Translations under genes and position numbers: made by a program | In this document: positions 9,691 to 17,186 of the stretch, piece by piece | How the letters are laid out: the number at the start of each line of letters is the position of its first letter | Position numbering within the stretch: position 1 is the stretch's first letter | The notes under the pieces: model-generated | Databases searched by the model: none | What the model saw: the letters and a program-made list of their open reading frames with translations, nothing else | What the model was told of the DNA's origin: nothing | Assembly (NCBI GenBank): GCA_050181295.1 | Contig: JBFXDI010000063.1 | Coordinates: forward strand, 1 to 22,530 | Direction of reading: 5' to 3' | Source of the DNA: JBFXDI01 sp050181295 | GTDB taxonomy: Bacteria > Pseudomonadota > Alphaproteobacteria > Rhizobiales > Aestuariivirgaceae | Length of the DNA stretch: 22,530 nt

Positions 9691-10962
9691 TCAAGCCTTC
9701 GCGAGCGGTGTCACACGGATCGACGTGAGCTGGTGGCGGCGCTTGCGCAGCACCTCGAAACGGAAACCGTGAAAGGTGAATGCCTGGCCGTTCTGCGGAA
9801 TCATGCGCGCCTCATGGATGACCAGCCCCGCGACGGTGGTCGCCTCGTCGTCGGGCAGGTGCCAGTCCGTCAGGCGGTTGAGGTCGCGAACCGGAACGGT
9901 GCCATCCACCACGTAGGAGCCGCTGGCCTCGCGCCGGACGCCCGCCACCGCGACGTCATGCTCGTCGGTGATGTCGCCGACGATCTCCTCCAGAATGTCC
10001 TCAAGCGTCACCAGTCCCATCACCTCGCCATACTCGTCCACCACCAGCGCGAAATGCACCTTGCGCCTGAGGAAGGCGGAAAGCTGATCGGCGAGCGCCG
10101 TCGTGTCCGGGACGAACCAAGGCGGCGTGCAGATCGCCTGGATGTCGATCTTTCCAGCATCGCCGTCGGATGCCTGCAGCGCCGCGAGCAGATCCTTGGC
10201 ATTCAGCACGCCGATGATGTTGTCGGGCTCGTCCTTCCACACCGGCAGGCGCGTGTGACCGCTCTTCAGCACCTCCTCGATGATCTCCTTCGGAGATTTC
10301 GAGGCGTCGATGGCGTTCATCTTGGTGCGATGAACCATCACGTCGAAGAGCTCCAGCTCGCTCAGATCGAGAATGCCGCCGAGCATGTCGCGGTCCTTCT
10401 TCACGACCGCGCCCTCCTTGTGCCGGAGAGCGATGACGCCCCGGAGCTCGTCATGCGCGCCCAGTATGTTCGTCGCTTTCGAGATATCGGCGCCGAAAAG
10501 TTTCAGCGTCCGCTTGACGATCCATTCGACGCCCATGACCAGCGGCGCGAGGATCGCGACCACGGTCGAAATGACTGGCGCCACTGCCAGCGCCACCCGG
10601 TCGGCGAAGATGACGGCACATGTCTTGGGCAGCACCTCGGCGAGGATCAGCACCAGTGCCGTCATCACGAGTGTCGCGTAGAGGACGCCGATATCGCCGA
10701 AGAAACGGACAAGGAATGCGGTCGCGATGGCGGAGGCGAGGATGTTGACGATGTGGCTGCCGAAAAGGATCGATCCCAGGAGGCGCTCGGGCGTCTCGAT
10801 CAGGCGGTTGTAGCTTATCGCCCTCCGGTCGCCTTTACGCGCGAGCTCCTGCATCCGCGCGCGGGACGCGGCGGTGAGGGCAGTCTCGGAGCCCGAGAAA
10901 AAGGCCGAAAGGATGACGAGGCCGCAGATCGCGCCGACGACGATGCCGATGGCGACCGTCAT
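9691..10962 (-). CDS. CNNM/CBS-domain membrane protein (HlyC/CorC family)
   Basis: 423 aa. Inner-membrane protein of the CNNM/CorB-HlyC family, whose members are implicated in Mg2+ transport or efflux. Residues 1-190 are the DUF21/CNNM domain with about four hydrophobic segments (3-24, 62-86, 93-115, 125-147) and the conserved FFSGSETALTAASRARM and EVLPKT motifs. Two CBS modules follow (about 205-330, including VVDEYGEVMGLVTLEDILEE), then a CorC_HlyC domain (about 340-420). Full length, with no lesion seen. Its ATG overlaps the aroB stop in ATGA, so translation is probably coupled to the shikimate genes. The substrate ion is inferred from the family only. Confidence 0.93.
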   Translation of the reverse strand: MTVAIGIVVGAICGLVILSAFFSGSETALTAASRARMQELARKGDRRAISYNRLIETPERLLGSILFGSHIVNILASAIATAFLVRFFGDIGVLYATLVMTALVLILAEVLPKTCAVIFADRVALAVAPVISTVVAILAPLVMGVEWIVKRTLKLFGADISKATNILGAHDELRGVIALRHKEGAVVKKDRDMLGGILDLSELELFDVMVHRTKMNAIDASKSPKEIIEEVLKSGHTRLPVWKDEPDNIIGVLNAKDLLAALQASDGDAGKIDIQAICTPPWFVPDTTALADQLSAFLRRKVHFALVVDEYGEVMGLVTLEDILEEIVGDITDEHDVAVAGVRREASGSYVVDGTVPVRDLNRLTDWHLPDDEATTVAGLVIHEARMIPQNGQAFTFHGFRFEVLRKRRHQLTSIRVTPLAKA

Positions 10963-12092
10963 CGGGAGGCGAGCTCCTCCTTCAGAAACGCGACCACGTC
11001 CCGCTCCTCCGCATCACGCGAGATGAAGGCCTGGCCGATGCCGCGCACGAGAATGAAGGTAAGGCGCCCCGCCTCGGCCTTCTTGTCCTGCCGCATGATC
11101 GCCAGCAGCGCCGCCGCATCGGGAAGGGCGCCTGGAACGTCCGAAAGCCTCGTGGGAAGCCCGGCGCCCGCAAGATGTCCCGCCATGCGCTCGGCATCGG
11201 AGGGGGCGCAGAGCCCGAGGCGCGCGGAGAAGCGGAAGGCCATCGCCATGCCGACCGCCACGCCCTCGCCGTGCAGGAGCCGGTCGCCGTAGCCGGTCGC
11301 CGCCTCCAGCGCATGGCCGAAGGTGTGCCCGAGGTTGAGGAGCGCCCGCACTCCGGTCTCGGTCTCGTCCTCGGCCACGATGCGGGCCTTGGCCTCGCAG
11401 CTCGTCGCTATCGCCTGTGCGAGGGCGGGTCCGTCTCCCGACAGGACCGCATCGCGGTTGGATTCGAGCCAGGAGAAGAAGGCGGCATCGCCGAGCAGTC
11501 CGTACTTCGCGACCTCGGCGTAGCCCGCCGCAAGCTCCCTTCGCGGCAGCGTGGCGAGCGTGTCGATGTCCGCGAGCACCGCAAGCGGCTGATGGAACGC
11601 GCCGATGAGGTTCTTCCCGAGCGGCGAATTGATGCCCGTCTTGCCGCCGACGGAGGAGTCGACCTGCGCGAGAAGGCTCGTCGGCACCTGGATGAAGCTC
11701 ACGCCGCGCCTCAGAATGGCGGCTGCGAAGCCCACGAGATCGCCGATGACACCTCCGCCCAAGGCAATGACGCAATCCTTGCGCTCGACGCCGAGCTCGA
11801 GCAGGCGGTCGGAGAGCCTGGCGAGCTCGGCAAAACTCTTGCTTCGCTCGCCGGCCGGCAGCGTGACGCTGGCCGTGCGGATGCCCGAAGCTTCGAGCGC
11901 GGAGGAGAGCGGGCGGAGATGATGGCGCGCGACGTTCTCGTCAGTGACGACCACGACGTAGGGCCGTTTCAGATGCGGTTTCAGCAGATCGCCGGCACGG
12001 GCGAGAAGCCCCGGACCGATATGGATGCGATAGCTCCGCTCGCCGAGGCTCACCTCGACCTCGCGTCCTGACGCCATGCTCGATCCGCTCAT
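10959..12092 (-). CDS. aroB: 3-dehydroquinate synthase
   Basis: 377 aa. Second step of the shikimate pathway: DAHP to 3-dehydroquinate, using NAD+ and a divalent metal in the cytosol. Diagnostic blocks are GGGVIGDLVGFAAAILRRG (112-130), PTSLLAQVDSSVGGKTGIN (137-155) and NLGHTFGHA. By alignment with the E. coli enzyme from memory, the metal ligands are Glu193, His256 and His274. The start at 12092 is chosen because its ATG overlaps the aroK stop (ATGA); ATGs at 12107 and 12077 are alternatives giving slightly different N-termini. It is the middle gene of aroK-aroB-CNNM/CBS. Confidence 0.97.
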   Translation of the reverse strand: MSGSSMASGREVEVSLGERSYRIHIGPGLLARAGDLLKPHLKRPYVVVVTDENVARHHLRPLSSALEASGIRTASVTLPAGERSKSFAELARLSDRLLELGVERKDCVIALGGGVIGDLVGFAAAILRRGVSFIQVPTSLLAQVDSSVGGKTGINSPLGKNLIGAFHQPLAVLADIDTLATLPRRELAAGYAEVAKYGLLGDAAFFSWLESNRDAVLSGDGPALAQAIATSCEAKARIVAEDETETGVRALLNLGHTFGHALEAATGYGDRLLHGEGVAVGMAMAFRFSARLGLCAPSDAERMAGHLAGAGLPTRLSDVPGALPDAAALLAIMRQDKKAEAGRLTFILVRGIGQAFISRDAEERDVVAFLKEELASR

Positions 12093-12688
12093 GCCACGCT
12101 CTTGCATTCCTCGGAGCGGCGGAGGGCGAGACGGGTGGCAAGCGTGCGCAACAGCTCCGCGACCACCGCCTGGTGGGATGTATCGCGGCTGTCGACCGTG
12201 ATGTCGGCTTCCGCATAGATCGGATGCCGCTCATCCATCAGCCTCTGCATGACGCCTTCCGGATCGTCGCCGAAAAGAAGCGGCCTTGTCTGGCGCTTGC
12301 GCACGCGCTTCATCAGGAGCGGCAGGCCCGCCCGCAGCCATACGGAGATGCCGTTTCGGCGGATGTTCTCCCGCGTCTCGCTATTCATGAAGGCGCCGCC
12401 GCCGGTCGCCAGCACCTGCGGACCCGCCTCGAGCAGCCGGGCTATCACCTTGCGCTCTCCCTCCCGGAAGAAAGGCTCGCCGTGATCGGCAAAGATTTCC
12501 GCGATCGTCTTGGCGGCTGCCGCCTCGATCTCGGCGTCGGCATCGATGAAGGGGATCGACAGGCGATGGGCAAGCCTGCGTCCCACCGTGCTCTTGCCGG
12601 CGCCCATCAGCCCCACGAGCACGATCGAGCGCGCGCCAAGGCTGGCGCGAATAGCTTCGATGTCCCTGGCGCCGATCCTCCGGCTCAT
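12089..12688 (-). CDS. aroK: Shikimate kinase
   Basis: 199 aa. Phosphorylates shikimate at O3 with ATP. The P-loop is GLMGAGKST (26-34). Other family landmarks are DADAEIE (Asp49, Asp51 region), FFREGE (Arg75), GGGAF (96-100) and TRPLL (Arg135) in the lid. The start at 12688 has GAGGAA 6 nt upstream; a GTG seven codons earlier is less likely. An N-terminal extension of about 20 residues precedes the P-loop strand. It heads the minus-strand operon with aroB and the CNNM/CBS protein. A degenerate palindrome lies 30-80 nt upstream of the start. Confidence 0.96.
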   Translation of the reverse strand: MSRRIGARDIEAIRASLGARSIVLVGLMGAGKSTVGRRLAHRLSIPFIDADAEIEAAAAKTIAEIFADHGEPFFREGERKVIARLLEAGPQVLATGGGAFMNSETRENIRRNGISVWLRAGLPLLMKRVRKRQTRPLLFGDDPEGVMQRLMDERHPIYAEADITVDSRDTSHQAVVAELLRTLATRLALRRSEECKSVA

Positions 12689-12717
12689 GGCTGTTCCTCG
12701 TCCCGGCACGGGTTCTA

Positions 12718-12770
12718 GAGCACCATGCGCCGAAGGGAAAGGGTTGGGGGTTTCCGCATGGAATTCGCTC
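12718..12770. repeat. Degenerate palindrome upstream of aroK
   Basis: GAGC-x-CCATGCG (12718-12729) faces CGCATGG-xxxx-CGCTC (12755-12770), with GGAAA (12736-12740) and TTTCC (12751-12755) inside. The layout (GAGC outer ends, GGAAA/TTTCC inner stem, about 50 bp) resembles the intact element at 16947-16995, so it may be a decayed relative. It sits between the divergent starts of aroK and the small membrane protein. Confidence 0.3.
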
Positions 12771-12835
12771 CTCGCGGTTTGCTAGTGCGGTGCGCGTCAG
12801 GCACAATGGCAGGCGTTCGATGGGGCGAGCGGGAA

Positions 12836-12976
12836 ATGCCGACCAGTCTTCGCGTTCTCTTAATCCTTGCGTGCTTGGGTGGGCTTGGCTACGGCGCCGT
12901 CTGGGCGTTGGCGCGCTTTCCACCCGAACCCAAGGTCATCGTGAAGCCGCTGTCGAATGAGGTCTTCCGACACTGA
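12836..12976 (+). CDS. Very small single-helix membrane protein
   Basis: 46 aa from the ATG at 12836; a longer form from 12806 is possible. Both have weak ribosome-binding sites. One hydrophobic helix spans residues 5-26 (SLRVLLILACLGGLGYGAVW), followed by a short polar tail with Pro-rich FPPEPKV. It overlaps the start of xerD by 20 bp in another frame, which suggests coupled expression. Small single-span proteins in this position upstream of xerD are, from memory, common in related genomes, which supports it, but the function is unknown. Confidence 0.55.
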   Translation: MPTSLRVLLILACLGGLGYGAVWALARFPPEPKVIVKPLSNEVFRH

Positions 12977-13922
12977 GCCCGCCGCATCGGCGCGGAACGC
13001 CCGGCTGCTCGACGCCTTCCTCGAGATGATGAGCGCCGAACGTGGCGCCGGCCCCAACACGCTTGCCGCCTACAGGTGCGACCTCGACGACTACGCGGCG
13101 GCATTGGCCATGCGTGGCGTGCCGCTGAAGGAGGCACGGCCGGACGACCTCAGGGCCTATCTCTCCGGTCTCGCGGCGCAAGGGCTCAAGAGCTCGACGC
13201 AGGCGCGCCGGCTCTCCGCCATCCGGCAGTTCCACAAGTTCCTCTATGGCGATGGTATTTCCACGAGCAATCCGACCACCATCATCGCCGCTCCGCGCCG
13301 AGGGCGGCCGTTGCCGAAGAATCTCGATCGCACGGATGTCGAGAAACTGATCATCACGGCGGAGGAGGGAGCCCGCCGCGCGGAGGGCAAGGCGAGGCTG
13401 AAGGCGCTGCGTCTCCATTGCCTCGTGGAACTTCTCTACGCGACGGGCCTGCGCGTCTCCGAGCTTGTCACGCTCAAGGCCGCAGCCGTCCTGTCGGCGG
13501 ACGGGTTCCTGACGATCAAGGGAAAGGGAGGGCGCGAGAGGCTCGTGCCGCTGTCAGGCGCCGCGCGTCGGGCAGCCTCCGCCTATCTGAGGGCCCTGAA
13601 AGAAAACTATGAGGCTTCAATCTGGCTCTTTCCCTCGCGTGGTGAGGCAGGGCATCTGACGCGGCAGCATTTCGCGCTGGAGCTCAAGGCGCTTTGCCGG
13701 AACGCCGGCCTGCCGGTGGACAGGGTGTCGCCGCACGTGCTGCGCCATGCGTTCGCGAGCCACCTCTTGGAAGGCGGCGCCGATCTCAGGACCGTCCAGC
13801 AGCTCCTGGGCCATGCCGACATCTCGACGACCCAGATCTACACGCATGTGCAGGCCGATCGATTGCGGCAGCTCGTGGACGCGTGTCATCCGCTCGCGCG
13901 CGGACGGCCCGGCGCCAGCTAA
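12957..13922 (+). CDS. xerD: Tyrosine recombinase XerD
   Basis: 321 aa. Site-specific recombinase that, with XerC, resolves chromosome dimers at dif under FtsK control. The N-terminal SAM-like core-binding domain covers about residues 15-105 (TLAAYRCDLDDY, RLSAIRQFHKFLYGDG). The catalytic domain has every expected residue: Arg166 (ATGLRVSEL), Lys190 (KGKGGRERLVPLS), His260 and Arg263 (SPHVLRHAFASHLLEGGADL), His286 (LLGHADISTTQIYTHV) and nucleophile Tyr295. The position beside housekeeping genes and the lack of integrase-type additions favour XerD over a phage integrase; XerC is the main alternative. The start overlaps the preceding small gene by 20 bp. Confidence 0.93.
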   Translation: MRSSDTEPAASARNARLLDAFLEMMSAERGAGPNTLAAYRCDLDDYAAALAMRGVPLKEARPDDLRAYLSGLAAQGLKSSTQARRLSAIRQFHKFLYGDGISTSNPTTIIAAPRRGRPLPKNLDRTDVEKLIITAEEGARRAEGKARLKALRLHCLVELLYATGLRVSELVTLKAAAVLSADGFLTIKGKGGRERLVPLSGAARRAASAYLRALKENYEASIWLFPSRGEAGHLTRQHFALELKALCRNAGLPVDRVSPHVLRHAFASHLLEGGADLRTVQQLLGHADISTTQIYTHVQADRLRQLVDACHPLARGRPGAS

Positions 13923-13950
13923 AGCCTCACGACGAACCCGCGATAGGTGG

Positions 13951-14157
13951 CTACGGATACGCCTTGAGACCGATCTCGGCGGAACGGTCGATGATGCGGT
14001 TGGCGATCTGCCAGGGACTCATACCGCTTTTCGGGTACTTCGATGCGAGCCGGGCAGCGATCGTTTCGCAATCCGCGATCACTTCGGCAGTCGGCGCCTC
14101 CGACAGGATAGTGTCGATGGCAGCGAGCAACCGGTCAGGGTCATTCGACGGGTACAT
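13951..14157 (-). CDS. Small cytosolic protein, unknown function
   Basis: 68 aa, with no signal peptide or membrane segment. It is acidic in its first half and predicted helical (DPDRLLAAIDTILSEAPTAE, VIADCETIAARLASKYP), then SPWQIANRIIDRSAEIGL. Codons end mostly in G or C, in line with neighbouring real genes, and AGGA lies about 9 nt before the ATG, both favouring a true gene. It is convergent with xerD, 28 bp from its stop. No family recognised; the 249-bp gap upstream towards pyrE has no other gene that I can support. Confidence 0.55.
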   Translation of the reverse strand: MYPSNDPDRLLAAIDTILSEAPTAEVIADCETIAARLASKYPKSGMSPWQIANRIIDRSAEIGLKAYP

Positions 14158-14406
14158 GACCCAATTCCTTCGTATTCGAGGAACGGGCGGGAGTCATGTC
14201 TGCTGGCTATCGCAGCCGGAACAGCCAAAAACCCTCGTTTCGTACGCATACCATATTCCCAGTCGAGCACGGGAGCGAGGCAATTCCGTGACGCTTCCAA
14301 AGATTGCGTCGGAGGACTTCGGCCGCTAGATCATCCGCGGGCGGCATCGTTCAGTTCCGTCGGCGAGGCTGCCTCAAAATCTCCCCCAACGTTAACCGGA
14401 CCGAGC

Positions 14407-14991
14407 ATGGAAGCGTCGCTACTCTCTCATCCACTTGCGCCCGACGATGCCCGGCGCGGGCGCCTTGCCGCCATCATCGAGCGGGAGTCGCTCATGCGCG
14501 GGCATTTCGTTCTCTCCTCCGGCCGGGAGAGCACCTATCTCTTCCAGTTGCGACAGACCATGCTGCATCCGGAAGGCGCCTCGCTGCTCGGCGACGTCAT
14601 CGTGGACTATATGCAGAGGCAGGGCCTGTCCTCGGTCGGCGGGCTCGCCATGGGAGCTGTTCCTCTCGTCTCCGCGGTCGCGGTGGCGAGCTTTTCCAAG
14701 GGCTATCCCGTCCGTGCCTTCTTCGTGCGCAAGGAAGCCAAGGGCCACGGCGCCAAGGAGCGGATCGACGGGCATATCGCGAAGGGCAGCGAGGTGCTGG
14801 TGGTGGACGATGTGACCACGACCGGCGGCTCGACCATCAAGGCGGTCGAGGCCATCCGCGAGGAGGGCGGCTGCACGGTCACCCGCGCGCTTTCCATCGT
14901 CGACCGGGAGGAGGGCGCCTCGGAAGAGCTTGCGCGCCACGGCATCGCGCTCGTTTCGCTGTTCAAACGGACGGATTTCCTGCCCGATTGA
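14407..14991 (+). CDS. pyrE: Orotate phosphoribosyltransferase
   Basis: 194 aa. Converts orotate plus PRPP to OMP in pyrimidine synthesis. The PRPP-binding loop is EVLVVDDVTTTGGSTIKAVE (129-148). RKEAKGHGAKERIDGH (108-123) is the flexible catalytic loop, and GGLAMGAVPLVSAVA (78-92) precedes it. The start at 14407 gives the usual family length, although its ribosome-binding site is weak (CGGACCGAG). The frame stays open far upstream, but that stretch overlaps xerD in another frame and has no family similarity. accA follows after 68 nt on the same strand. Confidence 0.95.
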   Translation: MEASLLSHPLAPDDARRGRLAAIIERESLMRGHFVLSSGRESTYLFQLRQTMLHPEGASLLGDVIVDYMQRQGLSSVGGLAMGAVPLVSAVAVASFSKGYPVRAFFVRKEAKGHGAKERIDGHIAKGSEVLVVDDVTTTGGSTIKAVEAIREEGGCTVTRALSIVDREEGASEELARHGIALVSLFKRTDFLPD

Positions 14992-15059
14992 TCGACGTCG
15001 GCGCAGATTTGACTTACACCTGAGATTTCAACCTGCCGCGGGCCCGCTCTCGACCCTTC

Positions 15060-16013
15060 ATGCACACCTATCTCGAATTCGAAACACAGATCGCCGAGTT
15101 CGAAGGCAAGATCGCCGAGCTCCGGGCGCTTGCCGCCGACGATTCCACCGTCTCGATCGAGGAGGAGGTGCGCCAGCTCGAGCGCAAGGCCGCCAAGGCG
15201 CTCGCCGATCTCTATGCCGGCCTCGATCCATGGCAGAAGACGCTCGTCGCGCGGCATTCGGAACGGCCGCAGTTCAGCGACTATGCCAAGGGGCTTTTCG
15301 AAGGTTTCCAGCCCTTTGCCGGAGACCGGAAATTCGCCGACGACAAGGCCGTGCTCGGCGGGCCCGCCTGGTTCCGCGGCGAGGCGGTCATGATCATCGG
15401 CCAGGAGAAGGGTCACGACACCCAGTCGCGCGTGCGGCACAATTTCGGCATGGCCCGCCCGGAGGGCTACCGCAAGGCGGTCCGCCTCATGGAAATGGCG
15501 GACCGCTTCTCGCTGCCTCTCATCACCTTCGTCGATACGCCGGGTGCCTATCCGGGGATCGATGCCGAGGAGCGGGGGCAATCGGAGGCGATCGCCCGCT
15601 CGACCGACTGCTCGCTGGCGCTGGGCGTGCCGGTGGTGGCGGTCATTATCGGGGAGGGGGGCTCCGGCGGCGCGGTCGCGCTCGCGACGGCGAACCGGGT
15701 GCTGATGCTCGAGCACTCGATCTATTCCGTCATCTCGCCCGAGGGTGCCGCCTCCATCCTCTGGCACGATTCCTCGCGCGCCAGGGACGCGGCCGTCGCC
15801 ATGCGCATCACGGCCAGGGATCTGAGCCAGCTCGGCGTCATAGATGAGGTCATCGTGGAGCCTGTCGGGGGGGCTCACAGGGGTCAGACGGCCGCCATCG
15901 CGTCGACGGGTGATGCCATCGCGGCGTCGCTCGACGCGCTCAAGCCCCTGAGCGGCGATGAGCTGCGGCGGCACCGGCGCGAAAAGTTCCTTGCGATCGG
16001 CCGGAATCTCTAG
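15060..16013 (+). CDS. accA: Acetyl-CoA carboxylase carboxyltransferase subunit alpha
   Basis: 317 aa. With AccD it transfers carboxyl from carboxybiotin to acetyl-CoA, giving malonyl-CoA for fatty-acid synthesis. An N-terminal helical/coiled-coil segment (about 5-55, FETQIAEFEGKIAELRALA) precedes the crotonase-fold core with IIGQEKGHDT (112-121), FGMARPEGYRKA (129-140), DTPGAYPGIDAEERGQSEAI (159-178) and IIGEGGSGGAVAL (196-208). Full length for the family. There is no clear ribosome-binding site before the ATG, but the start matches the family N-terminus. It lies 68 nt after pyrE. Confidence 0.97.
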   Translation: MHTYLEFETQIAEFEGKIAELRALAADDSTVSIEEEVRQLERKAAKALADLYAGLDPWQKTLVARHSERPQFSDYAKGLFEGFQPFAGDRKFADDKAVLGGPAWFRGEAVMIIGQEKGHDTQSRVRHNFGMARPEGYRKAVRLMEMADRFSLPLITFVDTPGAYPGIDAEERGQSEAIARSTDCSLALGVPVVAVIIGEGGSGGAVALATANRVLMLEHSIYSVISPEGAASILWHDSSRARDAAVAMRITARDLSQLGVIDEVIVEPVGGAHRGQTAAIASTGDAIAASLDALKPLSGDELRRHRREKFLAIGRNL

Positions 16014-16161
16014 CTTCCGGGGGTGTTCGGATGCAGCTTGCCGCCACAGTTCCGCCAACAGCCGATGCGATGGCCGGTCGGCTGACGGCGTTAACGGACG
16101 GTTACCCGCCGCGGCCTATAGCTCGGTTCCGGCTTTCGGGTCCCCAAGTCCACTGGATGCC

Positions 16162-16947
16162 ATGACACGGCTGTTTCGGTTCCTTGCCTCGCTATGCCTC
16201 GTCCTGGTGCTCGGGGGGTGCCTCTTCGGCGTCCACCGCTCCATGGAGCCGCTGCCGGAGGAGACCAAGCTCGAGCTCACGAAGAAGGGCCTCACGCTCG
16301 GTGCGCCGGTCTATGTGCGGATCTTCAAGCTCGAGAACCAGATGGAGGTCTGGCTGCAGAATTCCGGCGGCAGCTACACGCTCTTCCGCACCTATCCGAT
16401 CTGCAACTGGTCGGGCGACATCGGCCCGAAGACCAAGGAAGGCGACCGGCAGGCGCCGGAGGGCTTCTACGTAGTGACCGCCAAGCAGATGAACCCCAAT
16501 TCGAGCTACTATCTCTCCTTCAACATCGGCTACCCCAATGCCTACGACAAGTCGCACGGCTACACGGGCTCATACCTGATGGTGCATGGCGGCTGCCGTT
16601 CGGTCGGCTGCTATGCGATCACCGACGATGCCGTGAAGGAGCTGTTCTCGCTGGCGCGCGAGGCATTCACGGTCGGTCAGCGCGAATTCCCTGTGCATGC
16701 ATTCCCGTTCCGCATGACGGAAGAAAATATGGCCTTCCGGGCCGGCAACCAGTGGGAAGGCTTCTGGCGCAACCTCAAGGAGGGCTACGACTTCTTTGAA
16801 GCCAACAGGCGGCCGCCGGTGGTGGCCGTGAAGGACCAGCAGTACATCTTCTTCCCCGATTCCCAGTCGATCCCGGAAGAATTCAAGCTGCAGCCCGTAA
16901 GCGCCGACCCCGCCTCACCGCAGCTCATCTCCGGCTGGATCCGTTAG
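16162..16947 (+). CDS. DpaA/YafK-like L,D-transpeptidase-fold lipoprotein
   Basis: 261 aa. A YkuD-fold cysteine enzyme of the YafK/DpaA type; E. coli DpaA (LdtF) cuts rather than makes the link between peptidoglycan and Braun lipoprotein. A lipobox (VLGGC, lipidated Cys20) anchors it in the envelope. The catalytic segment is VHGGCRSVGCYAITDD, with His142, Cys145 and nucleophile Cys150. ICNWSGDIGPKTKEGDRQAP (80-99) and PEGFYVV match the family's first half. The start at 16162 gives a proper lipoprotein signal; the longer open frame overlaps accA. The stop codon's last base is the first base of the palindrome at 16947-16995. Whether it acts as hydrolase or transferase cannot be read from sequence. 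Confidence 0.88.
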   Translation: MTRLFRFLASLCLVLVLGGCLFGVHRSMEPLPEETKLELTKKGLTLGAPVYVRIFKLENQMEVWLQNSGGSYTLFRTYPICNWSGDIGPKTKEGDRQAPEGFYVVTAKQMNPNSSYYLSFNIGYPNAYDKSHGYTGSYLMVHGGCRSVGCYAITDDAVKELFSLAREAFTVGQREFPVHAFPFRMTEENMAFRAGNQWEGFWRNLKEGYDFFEANRRPPVVAVKDQQYIFFPDSQSIPEEFKLQPVSADPASPQLISGWIR

Positions 16948-16995
16948 AGCATGATCCGGAAAAGTGTGAAGCACTTTTCCGACAAGATCATGCTC
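16947..16995. repeat. GAGCATGATC palindromic repeat
   Basis: A 49-bp near-perfect palindrome: GAGCATGATC (16947-16956) with GATCATGCTC (16986-16995), and GGAAAAGTG (16958-16966) with CACTTTTCC (16972-16980). From memory this sequence type is one of the most abundant intergenic repeats in Hyphomicrobiales. Its first base is the last base of the preceding stop codon, so it forms a hairpin directly at the 3' end of that mRNA. There is no U-tract. Confidence 0.85.
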
Positions 16996-17066
16996 AACTC
17001 CTTGGAATCGATCACGTTCATCCAGCTCGCTTCATTTCAACCCAGCTGGATCGTGATCTGGTCCTC

Positions 17067-17101
17067 AAAAGGAAAAAGCCGGATCGCGTACGACCCGGCT
17101 T
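17067..17101 (-). terminator. Intrinsic terminator of the AbcR-like RNA
   Basis: Read on the minus strand, AAGCCGG (17101-17095) pairs with CCGGCTT (17082-17076), with an inner TCG/CGA extension and a 4-nt loop, followed by TTTTTCCTTTT in total. On the plus strand no T-run follows, so it works for leftward transcription only. It ends the RNA at 17067-17180. Confidence 0.85.
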
Positions 17102-17180
17102 GCTAGTTTAGTCGTTTCCCTTTCGGGAAACTGGAGGCCTTCCGGGTGAGGGATGGAAGAACCTCCAAGAGCGGAATGAT
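17067..17180 (-). ncRNA. AbcR-type (alpha-r15) trans-acting small RNA, candidate
   Basis: About 114 nt on the minus strand. The 5' end is uncertain by tens of bases; the 3' end is set by the terminator. There are three stem-loops. SL1 (17166-17133) pairs GGAGG with CCTCC and CTTCC with GGAAG, and shows a single-stranded ATCCCTCACCC loop able to pair with Shine-Dalgarno sequences. SL2 is GTTTCCC/GGGAAAC with a GAAA loop (17131-17114). After a linker ACTAAACTAGC comes the terminator hairpin. Three hairpins with an exposed anti-SD loop, plus the position just downstream of an lsrB/vtlR-like gene, match AbcR1/AbcR2 of Sinorhizobium and Agrobacterium. Those Hfq-dependent RNAs repress ABC-transporter mRNAs. 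Only one copy is seen here. Assignment rests on structure and synteny, not on alignment. Confidence 0.75.
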
Positions 17181-17186
17181 ACAAGG

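Noticed and set aside
9733..11292. Long plus-strand frame of 519 codons
   Set aside because: Antisense to the CNNM/CBS gene and aroB, both of which have complete diagnostic motifs; a GC-driven shadow.
14703..16058. Minus-strand frame of 451 codons
   Set aside because: Antisense to pyrE and accA; low-complexity charged sequence with no motif.
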